DNA from: Thermoprotei archaeon
GTDB taxonomy: Archaea; Thermoproteota; Thermoprotei_A; Sulfolobales; Desulfurococcaceae
DNA: 5,879 nucleotides
Direction: 5' to 3'
Assembly: GCA_003661825.1 (NCBI GenBank)
Contig: QMWW01000073.1
Coordinates: 1-5,879 of the forward strand
Positions 1 through 4,860 of this stretch are shown piece after piece. Positions within the stretch are counted from its first letter, which is position 1. Every line of letters begins with the position of its first letter. Below the pieces are notes generated by a model. That model searched no databases, had not been told where the DNA came from, and saw nothing but the letters and a program-made list of their open reading frames with translations. Position numbers and translations under genes: made by a program.

Positions 1-539
1 CAATAATACCACTAAAAGTCAGTCCAGGTAGAGGATCAGTAGATCTAGACCCGAACAGAACCGCAATAATATACTGGTTGTCAAACTACGAGTCATTTGC
101 CGATATCTACGAGTACTATGGGTTCGTGTACTTCAATGCTATAACAGGAACATACAACCTAACGCTATACAACAGGACTGGTGAAATAGACCTTGTAAAT
201 TCAGGCGTAACTGGTGTTGACGGCGGCATAGGTAGGAGTATAAACGTTACAGAGATATACAATGAGATAAACAAATACCACTCCGGAAAGATAATAGGAA
301 ATAATAATCCAAAGGACTACATAATTGCTGCTATGATATGGATAGACTACAGCTCTATGGATACTAATCTGGATTTAGGCGAGAAAGCGATACTACTAAT
401 AATCTTTGGAGACGAGGCGAACAAGCCTACAAGCTACGATGTCATAAAGGTTGAGATTAAGCCGCCAACTGGTGCTGCGCTAACGGTTGAGAGGACCATG
501 CCACCGGGCATCAGCAGGGGGATAACCGATCTAGGCTAA
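1..539 (+). CDS. Archaellin (archaeal flagellin), C-terminal part, 5' end outside the window
   Basis: The frame is open from base 3 to the TAA at 537-539, giving 178 visible codons, so the gene enters from the left. The TTG at 78 lies inside this frame and is not the real start. The end of the protein carries the archaellin C-terminal signature: a KPPTGAALTVERTMPP stretch followed by a short tail ending in DLG, preceded by strand-rich sequence with Asn, Thr, Gly and Tyr. The hydrophobic N-terminal helix and the class III signal peptide that build the filament core lie upstream and cannot be seen. What remains is the surface-exposed beta domain. Four N-glycosylation sequons occur (NRT, NLT, NRT, NVT), as expected for an S-layer-side glycoprotein. 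Family knowledge: archaellins polymerise into the archaellum filament outside the cell. The next gene is 88 bp away behind a terminator, so the two are probably transcribed separately. The paralogue symbol (flaB/arlB type) cannot be assigned. Confidence 0.85.
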   Translation, partial: IIPLKVSPGRGSVDLDPNRTAIIYWLSNYESFADIYEYYGFVYFNAITGTYNLTLYNRTGEIDLVNSGVTGVDGGIGRSINVTEIYNEINKYHSGKIIGNNNPKDYIIAAMIWIDYSSMDTNLDLGEKAILLIIFGDEANKPTSYDVIKVEIKPPTGAALTVERTMPPGISRGITDLG

Positions 540-552
540 GGACTAGTATCCG

Positions 553-574
553 GGGCTTCTAGCCCAAGTTTTTT
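553..574 (+). terminator. GC hairpin plus T6 terminator of the archaellin gene
   Basis: GGGCT (553-557), a TCT loop, and AGCCC (561-565) form a perfect 5-bp stem. After AAG comes a run of six T (569-574). It lies 13 bases after the archaellin stop. Archaeal termination usually needs only the T-tract, so a hairpin in front of it resembles a bacterial intrinsic terminator. The T-tract probably does the work; the hairpin may protect the 3' end of an abundant mRNA. Confidence 0.6.
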
Positions 575-596
575 CCCATCTTCATCTTCATTATCC

Positions 597-606
597 CTAT
601 TTAAGC
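597..606 (+). promoter_or_regulatory. TATA-like box before the small membrane-protein gene
   Basis: CCTATTTAAG is a plausible archaeal TATA element. Its centre is about 26 bases before the TTG at 628, so transcription could start at or just before the start codon and give a leaderless or nearly leaderless mRNA. This is inferred from spacing only. Confidence 0.4.
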
Positions 607-627
607 ACTCTACGTGGGGGTTTCGGG

Positions 628-852
628 TTGAACCGCTTAACGATCTCGATACTACTGCTCCTCATGTTCGGCTTGTTCGCTACCATGGGAGGGATAATGC
701 TTGCGTATCTATGTAATACGTCGATGACTAGCTTGGACTACGGTCTCCGCCTGATCGGGCTGGTACTGGGTATGCTTGTAACGTTTATCGGGTCGCACGT
801 ACTCATCGTTGCATTCAATGCTTTGAGGAGAATAAGGGCTATGGGGAGGTAG
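628..852 (+). CDS. Small two-helix membrane protein, function unknown
   Basis: This encodes 74 residues starting with TTG. I do not recognise a family. Two hydrophobic segments are clear, about residues 4-27 and 38-66, joined by a short polar loop (NTSMTSLDYG) that contains one NTS sequon. The basic tail (RRIRAMGR) puts the C-terminus, and therefore the N-terminus, in the cytoplasm by the positive-inside rule, with the loop outside. The start is supported by TGGGGGTTT at 615-623, by the TATA-like box upstream, and by the lack of another good start in frame. It is the first gene of a compact operon: the zinc-ribbon ATG follows its stop after one base. It could be a membrane anchor for the following soluble proteins, but that is inference. 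It does not look like ArlF or ArlG, which are longer and have one N-terminal helix. Confidence 0.65.
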   Translation: MNRLTISILLLLMFGLFATMGGIMLAYLCNTSMTSLDYGLRLIGLVLGMLVTFIGSHVLIVAFNALRRIRAMGR

Positions 853-853
853 T

Positions 854-1123
854 ATGAGGTTTTGCCCTAAGTGTAGCAGTGTAATGATACCCGTGAAGAA
901 TGGTGAGCGGTACTACCTAGTGTGTATTAAGTGCAAGTACAGCGAGGAGGCCGAAGACGGTGTTGTACGCAGGTATAAGCTTAGGGGAGAGATTAGGAGA
1001 CACGTTATCACTAGTAAACCAGTTTCTAGTGGAGAGCCTAGCCCTGATCTAGAGCTACTAGAGCTTATCAGAGAGGAGACCCGTGAAATACGGGATAGAA
1101 TCCTAGCCGAAGTAGCTAGCTAG
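854..1123 (+). CDS. Zinc-ribbon protein resembling the N-terminal half of TFS/RpoM, without the catalytic C-terminal ribbon
   Basis: This is an 89-residue protein. Residues 4-27 form a zinc ribbon, CPKC (4-7) and CIKC (24-27), in an RPB9/TFS N-terminal type setting: MRFCPKCSSVMIPVKNG, a Tyr-Tyr strand, then CIKCKY. Archaeal TFS is about 105-115 residues and has a second ribbon with an Asp-Glu pair that stimulates transcript cleavage by RNA polymerase. That ribbon is absent. Instead there is a basic middle (RRYKLRGEIRRH) and an acidic amphipathic helix of about residues 63-88 rich in Leu, Glu and Arg, suitable for a coiled coil. Automated annotation may call it RNA polymerase subunit M or TFS, but TFS-like cleavage activity is not expected. 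A strong SD, GGAGGT at 845-850, precedes the ATG by three bases. The gene lies between the membrane protein and paralogue A with gaps of 1 and 12 bases, so co-expression is likely. A role as a DNA-, RNA-polymerase- or protein-binding adaptor is inferred. Confidence 0.7.
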   Translation: MRFCPKCSSVMIPVKNGERYYLVCIKCKYSEEAEDGVVRRYKLRGEIRRHVITSKPVSSGEPSPDLELLELIREETREIRDRILAEVAS

Positions 1124-1135
1124 GGATGTGTAGGA

Positions 1136-1552
1136 ATGGGTAGTATCGCTAGGGAGAATAGAACCATGTATACTGGCATAGGCTATTTCCGGGAAAGCAG
1201 CCACGAGAAGAGGCTACTGGAGAAAAAGATAGATAAAGTAGCTAAGATTATCAAGGAACACGCCGACAAGAAAGCGCCAGGACTTTACGAGCTCGTAGAG
1301 CTAACGTGTAAAGCTGTATCGGCAAAGAGCTGTGCTGAGCTGTTTTTCGAAGAACCGGAGAAGCTGAGAGAAATACTTATAATAAAGTACGGCGACGCCT
1401 ACTCGGCTGGCTTCGTAGTCAAGTACATCCTGCTTAAACCCGTCCTCTCCTATCTAGGCGTAGAAGAACTAGGAGATGAGCTATACGACCTTTTTATGGG
1501 CAATCCCTTAGAGTTCAAGAGAAGGATCAAAAAACTTCTCCAGAAACAATAG
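1136..1552 (+). CDS. Paralogue A: helical protein of unknown function, homologous to the gene at 3120-3458
   Basis: This encodes 138 residues and I do not recognise a named gene. A basic, helical N-terminus (about 1-45) leads into a mostly alpha-helical core (46-137). The core has the motifs KKAPGLYE (45-52), Cys58, Cys66, EEPEKLREILIIKYGD (72-87) and KYILLKPVL (96-104). The core aligns without gaps to the protein at 3120-3458, with about 43 identities in 92 positions by eye, including both cysteines. The hydrophobic periodicity and the 'P..L...L...YG' pattern vaguely recall the archaeal NitrOD5 (DUF3227) output domain, but I cannot confirm this. The first ATG (1136) has only a weak SD (AGG). 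Met11 at 1166 has AGGGAG (1151-1156) at good spacing and could be the true start. It is the last gene of the 628-1552 operon; no strong T-tract follows. An adaptor or output partner of the neighbouring ATPase is inferred. Confidence 0.75.
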   Translation: MGSIARENRTMYTGIGYFRESSHEKRLLEKKIDKVAKIIKEHADKKAPGLYELVELTCKAVSAKSCAELFFEEPEKLREILIIKYGDAYSAGFVVKYILLKPVLSYLGVEELGDELYDLFMGNPLEFKRRIKKLLQKQ

Positions 1553-1612
1553 CTCTCTAAACGGATACCTCGATTACTGAGAAGCATTAATTCTTAGTGT
1601 ACATAGGGCTAT

Positions 1613-1676
1613 ACAGTACTTAGTAACTGTAGCTAATAAGTACTATTCTAGTCACTATGTTTTTAACTAGTTACTA
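1613..1676. promoter_or_regulatory. Cluster of operator-like near-palindromes upstream of the KaiC-like gene
   Basis: TAGTAACT (1621-1628), TAGTCACT (1649-1656) and TAGTTACT (1668-1675) are three copies of TAGTNACT. The last two continue with A, making TAGTNACTA, a perfect odd palindrome. The first copy sits in a larger inverted repeat: ACAGTACT (1613-1620), a central T, then AGTA and CTGT separated by one extra A (1622-1630). The outer copies also pair as TAGTAAC/GTTACTA. The second and third copies lie on either side of the TATA-like box at 1660-1667, the usual place for an archaeal repressor site. The regulator is unknown. Confidence 0.45.
1660..1667 (+). promoter_or_regulatory. TATA-like box for the KaiC-like gene
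   Basis: TTTTTAAC lies between two TAGTNACTA palindromes. Starting transcription about 25 bases downstream would leave a short leader that keeps the G-rich TGGGGGTTT (1693-1701) before the ATG at 1708. A second candidate, GTTAAAAC near 1678-1685, would give a leaderless mRNA. Confidence 0.35.
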
Positions 1677-1707
1677 GGTTAAAACCATAGAATGGGGGTT
1701 TAAACCT

Positions 1708-3123
1708 ATGTTCGTATTTGGGGTCAAAGAGCTAGACCAAATGTTTAAGGATACTCTACTTCCAGGAAGCCTTGTAGTAGTTGTCGGGCATCCAGGGGCC
1801 GGTAAGACTACTCTAGCCTCAACTATATGCTCAGCCAACGCCGTTAACGGAAAGAAGTGCTTGTACATTACGTTTCAGGAGAATAGGAAAAAGCTCTTTA
1901 TGATCATGAAAAGGCTTGGAATAGACCTAGAGAATCTAGAGACTCGCGAGCTTCTACAGTTCGTCAAGTTCCCCCTAGCAATAACCCCCGAAGACGCAAT
2001 AGCCGAGATAGGTAAGCTAGTGAACAAGGGAGGGTTCAGCGTAGTAGTCGTTGATTCCATAAACTCTCTCCTTAAGAGCGTGGAGAAGGACGAGGTGAGG
2101 AGGGCTTGGCTCCAGAACTACTTCTACGAGCTAGCGTGTGATATATCTGGGCTTGTAGTGCTAGTCGCAGAACTACCGTTTGGAGGAGAGAGGGTAGAGC
2201 TGGGGGATATAGAGTTCGTGGCAGACGCCGTGCTAATACTAAAGCACCAGGTAGAGAAGGGGCTTCTCGTTAGATCAATGGAGATCAGGAAGATCAGAGG
2301 AGCGCCTTTAACTATAGCCGAAATCCCGTTCTCTATAGTTAAGGGTAAAGGAATAACCCTGCATCCACCAATAGTGATGGAGGATATAGGCTCGGAGTAC
2401 GAGGAAATAATGGTTGCCAGTAAAGACATGCTGGTTCTAGAACCTGTTAAGAGGATCGAGAGGATCTTCGGCAGGCTTAGGAGAGGACAAGTACTATACA
2501 TAGCGTATCCTCCATATATAAGGCCTGTTGAAATAGTGCTATCTATTATCCTCGGAATAGCTATATTGAACAAGCTCAAAGTAGGAGTAATCTCTTACAA
2601 GTACTCTTCCAAGAACATGGAGGAATTCCTAACAAGGACTTTGACCGGGTACGGTCTTGAGGAGAAAAACGCGGAGAACCTGGTCAGGGAGTTCTTCGTG
2701 TTTAATAGCGTAAACCCGTTCTCCCTAAGCCTACCAGAGCTTATCCACAGACACAGAGAATTCACCGATTCGTGTGGGTGCGATATGGTGATGTTTCACG
2801 AGATAGAGCTTCTCCAAAAATCCGCTCCTACCTCTCAGTGGCTTCAAGTATTCTTCAACCTGCTTAACTACCTTAAGATGAGGAAGAAGATGATCGCACT
2901 AACCGCTTCAACTATTAACGACGAGCTATTCGGTATAAACTCTGCTCTCTCAGACGTTATCTTGAAGTTTGAGCCAATAGAAACTACGGATGGGCTTGAC
3001 TATAAGATGCTGATCTGGAGCAAGGGCTATAAGCCCTACGTGGCTTCGCCGCGAGAAGTGGAGCAATACGTACAAGAACTAGTCAGCTTAGTTAAAGCTA
3101 CCGCTAGAGGTGAGCACAGATAA
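1708..3123 (+). CDS. Two-domain KaiC-like ATPase with an intact first and a degenerate second nucleotide site
   Basis: This encodes 471 residues of the KaiC/RadA/RecA superfamily. Domain 1 (about 1-220) opens as KaiC proteins do, with an FGVKELDQMF segment. It has Walker A GHPGAGKTT (27-35), a TFQEN strand end whose Glu58 matches the usual catalytic Glu, and Walker B SVVVVD (about 111-116) followed by SINSLL. Domain 2 (about 235-445) keeps the same order of elements, but the P-loop position reads GQVLYIAYPPYIRPVEI, with no GxxGxGKT and no Lys-Thr. The second Walker B position reads CDMVMFHEIELL, with His-Glu in place of Asp-Ser. Cyanobacterial KaiC (about 519 residues) has two active domains and ArlH has one, so this is a KaiC-like protein with a pseudo-ATPase half. 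ATP binding by domain 1, oligomerisation and a switch or scaffold role are inferred from the family. The ATG at 1708 follows TGGGGGTTT; the ATG at 1692 is out of frame and stops at once. The stop overlaps the probable start of paralogue B. The flanking paralogues suggest protein partners. Confidence 0.85.
   Translation: MFVFGVKELDQMFKDTLLPGSLVVVVGHPGAGKTTLASTICSANAVNGKKCLYITFQENRKKLFMIMKRLGIDLENLETRELLQFVKFPLAITPEDAIAEIGKLVNKGGFSVVVVDSINSLLKSVEKDEVRRAWLQNYFYELACDISGLVVLVAELPFGGERVELGDIEFVADAVLILKHQVEKGLLVRSMEIRKIRGAPLTIAEIPFSIVKGKGITLHPPIVMEDIGSEYEEIMVASKDMLVLEPVKRIERIFGRLRRGQVLYIAYPPYIRPVEIVLSIILGIAILNKLKVGVISYKYSSKNMEEFLTRTLTGYGLEEKNAENLVREFFVFNSVNPFSLSLPELIHRHREFTDSCGCDMVMFHEIELLQKSAPTSQWLQVFFNLLNYLKMRKKMIALTASTINDELFGINSALSDVILKFEPIETTDGLDYKMLIWSKGYKPYVASPREVEQYVQELVSLVKATARGEHR
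3107..3122 (+). promoter_or_regulatory. Strong ribosome-binding site pointing to an ATA start codon at 3120
   Basis: GAGGTGA (3107-3113) closely matches the archaeal anti-SD complement and lies inside the end of the KaiC-like gene. Six bases later, at 3120-3122, is ATA, in frame with paralogue B and overlapping the TAA stop of the ATPase as ATAA. The usual coupled junction would be ATGA. The nearest canonical start, TTG at 3159, has no SD at normal spacing. Confidence 0.45.
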
Positions 3124-3458
3124 AAACCAGGGATCTAGAGAAGGTAGTAAAAGAGTACTTGGGTAAGAGAGCTCCAGGTCTCTACGAATCAATGGATGTA
3201 CTATGCAGAGCCCGGACAGATAGATCCTGTATAGAGCTCTTGCTCGATAAACCAAGTGAGCTCCGCAAGATACTTATCTCAAAATACGGGGATCAATACT
3301 CCACGGAGTTCATAGTGAGGTATATGTTGCTTAGACCAGTACTAGCATCTGTGGGCGCGGAGAATATGGAGGAAGAAATGACTAAGCTTTTCATGCATAA
3401 TGCCAGGGGTTTTTCAAAGAAGCTTAGGGAATTGCTTGGAGCAAAGCATCTATGCTAG
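3120..3458 (+). CDS. Paralogue B: helical protein of unknown function, probably starting at ATA; first canonical start is TTG 3159
   Basis: This encodes about 112 residues from 3120, or 99 from TTG 3159. It is a clear homologue of the protein at 1136-1552. It shares KRAPGLYE, the two cysteines eight residues apart, ELRKILISKYGD and RYMLLRPVL, with no gap over about 92 positions. I chose 3120 because the homology continues upstream of the TTG: KVVKEYLGKR here matches KIIKEHADKK in paralogue A. A strong SD (3107-3113) is also placed for 3120. The frame is closed by TGA at 3111-3113, and no ATG, GTG or TTG lies between that stop and 3159. Starting at TTG would lose a conserved helix. An ATA start is unusual, so the alternatives are initiation at TTG, translational coupling, or a recent ATG to ATA change. 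The gene is translationally coupled or nearly so to the KaiC-like ATPase, so a physical interaction is the simplest inference. It ends with a Cys (KHLC), a third cysteine not found in paralogue A. Confidence 0.7.
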   Translation: MKTRDLEKVVKEYLGKRAPGLYESMDVLCRARTDRSCIELLLDKPSELRKILISKYGDQYSTEFIVRYMLLRPVLASVGAENMEEEMTKLFMHNARGFSKKLRELLGAKHLC

Positions 3459-3464
3459 GCTCGT

Positions 3465-3476
3465 ATTTTCACTTTT
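3465..3476 (+). terminator. T-rich terminator after paralogue B
   Basis: ATTTTCACTTTT lies seven bases after the stop of paralogue B and contains two T4 runs. It fits a weak archaeal oligo-T terminator closing the 1708-3458 transcript; no hairpin is seen. Confidence 0.35.
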
Positions 3477-3903
3477 CACACTCTGCTGACTAGCGGTGTA
3501 CACCATGTTATGATTATCAGCACTATTACAGCCATCGCCATTGATAGAGGCCTTGATATGAGCTCTAAGGGATTACCGAGTGCTTTCCCAGCGGTCATCA
3601 TGAAATATATATCTCCACTAGAGGCCTGAGCGTTAGGCCTAAGACGAGAAGTGCTACGGGAACCCATTTCTCCTCATGAGGTAGCCAGCAATGCCTAGTA
3701 TTAGCATTAGTAAGACATCGAGTATGCTGGGCCTGACAGCATAGAAGCCTACAAAAGGCTAGTATCATAGGGGTTAGGAGCTTCTTCGGTGTCCTGAGGA
3801 ATATCCTTACGAGAGACTTTATAGCTATGTAGCCTAGTGGAAGCACTATCACATTAGCTATTAGGAATACCGCGAATAGCATGTATACGGGAGCAACTTA
3901 GCC
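3476..3903 (-). pseudogene. Decayed C-terminal fragment of a TctA-type tricarboxylate transporter permease
   Basis: Read on the minus strand and joined across frames, the region gives a good C-terminal third of TctA, the large 12-helix-type permease of tripartite tricarboxylate transporters. The pieces are VAPVYMLFAVFLIANV, LLTPMILAF, VGFYAVRPSILDVLLMLILG, AGYLMRRNGFP, VALLVLGLTLRPLVE and GNPLELISRPLS, then a last membrane segment rich in Ile and Val. The familiar TctA landmarks are 'GaYA...dv..ml..G..GYl.r..gfP.apl.lg..LGpl.E' and 'RPiS'. The frame breaks at three places: an A4 run at 3753-3756, a GGG at 3658-3660, and the ATATATAT tract near 3604-3611. A TAA at 3898-3900 cuts the frame before VAPVY. 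About two thirds of the gene (N-terminal) is missing, and no TctB or TctC lies nearby. It is therefore a remnant, not a working transporter. All breaks are at simple runs, so sequencing error is an alternative for the frameshifts but not for the truncation. Confidence 0.7.
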
Positions 3904-4030
3904 AACGAGAGTCCTCGGCAGGGATTATATCCTTATAAGCATTACTTACTTCTTTAAGCTCTACGCCTAGGTTCCTAGAGGTAAGGGGTCGTCTGCTAGG
4001 AATGTATACATTACTACCGAGTGACCTCAT
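3854..4030 (-). CDS. Doubtful 58-residue ORF downstream of rpiA
   Basis: This is an ATG-started frame of 58 codons, 22 bases after the rpiA stop on the same strand. Its first 43 residues look protein-like (for example VELKEVSNAY and KDIIPAEDSRW), with AGG/AGA and ATA codons like the neighbours. The last 15 residues overlap the tctA remnant in another frame and look random. A GGTGA sits upstream but about 15 bases from the ATG, which is too far for a good SD. It could be the start of a gene cut off at the point where the tctA fragment begins, or a chance ORF. I recognise no family. Confidence 0.25.
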   Translation of the reverse strand: MRSLGSNVYIPSRRPLTSRNLGVELKEVSNAYKDIIPAEDSRWLSCSRIHAIRGIPNS

Positions 4031-4052
4031 GATTACTGCACAGTTTCACCAC

Positions 4053-4751
4053 TTATTTTATGAGTTCCTCTACTCTATCCTCGTAGCCTACTATTACTCT
4101 ATCGGCTAAACCTATGAACAGCCCTGTCTCTATTACGCCTGGAATACTCTTAAGCTCTCTCTCGAGCTCAGCTGGGTTAAAGAGCCTAGGCTTAATATCG
4201 ATTATCACTCCGCCTACATCTGAAACAACGGGTCCGTACTTACCTCGAACCGAGTACCTTATAACCGGGTTGTACCCCCTGCTATCTAGATAGTTGTATA
4301 CCATGAGGACGGCTTCTGGCAATACATCTATGGGTATAGGGTGCTTCTCGCAGAGGTTTTTAACAAGCTTCGTATAGTCAACAATGAATACTCTTTTTCT
4401 GGAGAAGAACGTCAGTAGCTTCTCCATGGTAAGCGCTGCTCCACCCCCCTTGATCATGTTCAGCTCTCTATCCACTTCGTCTGCACCATCTATGTAGACA
4501 TCGATCTGCTCGATGGTAGAGGTATGCAGTACTTTAAAACCAGCTCTCTTGAGCTTCACCATAGTATCTATCGATGACGCTACAAACAGCTTATCCCTCA
4601 GCTCTTCTCTCCTAGAGCTGAGTACTTCGATGAACTTCTCAACGGTAGAGCCTGTACCAACTCCTATTACTTCCGCTTCTAGAACGTGCTCTAGTGCTTT
4701 CTTAGCTGCATTAGCCCTAGCCCTATCGAGAGTGCTATCCAAAGCTATCAC
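4053..4751 (-). CDS. rpiA: Ribose-5-phosphate isomerase A
   Basis: This encodes 232 residues, about the usual RpiA length. It interconverts ribulose 5-phosphate and ribose 5-phosphate in the cytoplasm. Visible family motifs are GVGTGSTVEKFI (30-41, phosphate/substrate loop), DGADEVD (88-94, with the substrate and catalytic aspartates), KGGGAALTMEK (101-111, with Glu110 at the place of the general base Glu103 of the E. coli enzyme), VDYTK (124-128), and the late VSDVGGVIIDI and VIETGLF strands. All expected catalytic positions are present. The start is GTG at 4751. Upstream in frame is a CTG (4760), nine bases after GAGGAG, that could start instead; a stop lies just before it. Archaea that lack the oxidative pentose phosphate pathway usually make ribulose 5-phosphate by the reverse RuMP route, and RpiA then supplies ribose 5-phosphate. 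It is divergent from prs, which uses its product. No T-tract follows the stop. Confidence 0.95.
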   Translation of the reverse strand: MIALDSTLDRARANAAKKALEHVLEAEVIGVGTGSTVEKFIEVLSSRREELRDKLFVASSIDTMVKLKRAGFKVLHTSTIEQIDVYIDGADEVDRELNMIKGGGAALTMEKLLTFFSRKRVFIVDYTKLVKNLCEKHPIPIDVLPEAVLMVYNYLDSRGYNPVIRYSVRGKYGPVVSDVGGVIIDIKPRLFNPAELERELKSIPGVIETGLFIGLADRVIVGYEDRVEELIK

Positions 4752-4786
4752 GCGGAACAGTTATTAGGTCTCCTCTATAGCTCAGC

Positions 4787-4798
4787 TTTTATTTAAGC
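4787..4798 (-). promoter_or_regulatory. TATA box of rpiA
   Basis: On the minus strand the sequence reads CTTAAATAAAAG, a strong archaeal TATA-like element. Transcription about 25 bases downstream would begin near 4765-4770. That leaves a leader of roughly 15-20 bases before the GTG at 4751, or only a few bases before the CTG at 4760. Confidence 0.45.
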
Positions 4799-4860
4799 AT
4801 TAAATCATCTACGCAGCTCCCAGTAGCAGTCAAACTTATTACCCAGTAGTGTAGAACTCT

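Noticed and set aside
1553..1707. Inverted repeats between paralogue A and the ATPase gene as a CRISPR or transposon end
   Set aside because: The repeats are only 8-9 bases, unevenly spaced (28 and 19 bases apart), have no matching target duplication, and flank a TATA box, so an operator is the better reading.
2124..2579. A 151-residue minus-strand frame opposite the KaiC-like gene
   Set aside because: It lies wholly inside a well-supported ATPase gene and has the Ser/Ile-rich composition typical of a shadow frame.
1708..3123. Calling the ATPase ArlH (FlaH) because of the archaellin nearby
   Set aside because: ArlH is a single domain of about 230 residues, while this protein has two RecA-like halves in 471 residues and lacks the ArlI/ArlJ neighbours.
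3598..3882. A 94-residue minus-strand frame as an intact membrane protein gene
   Set aside because: Its middle (about residues 45-70) is Cys/His-rich nonsense, while another frame gives good TctA sequence there. It is one piece of the frameshifted remnant.
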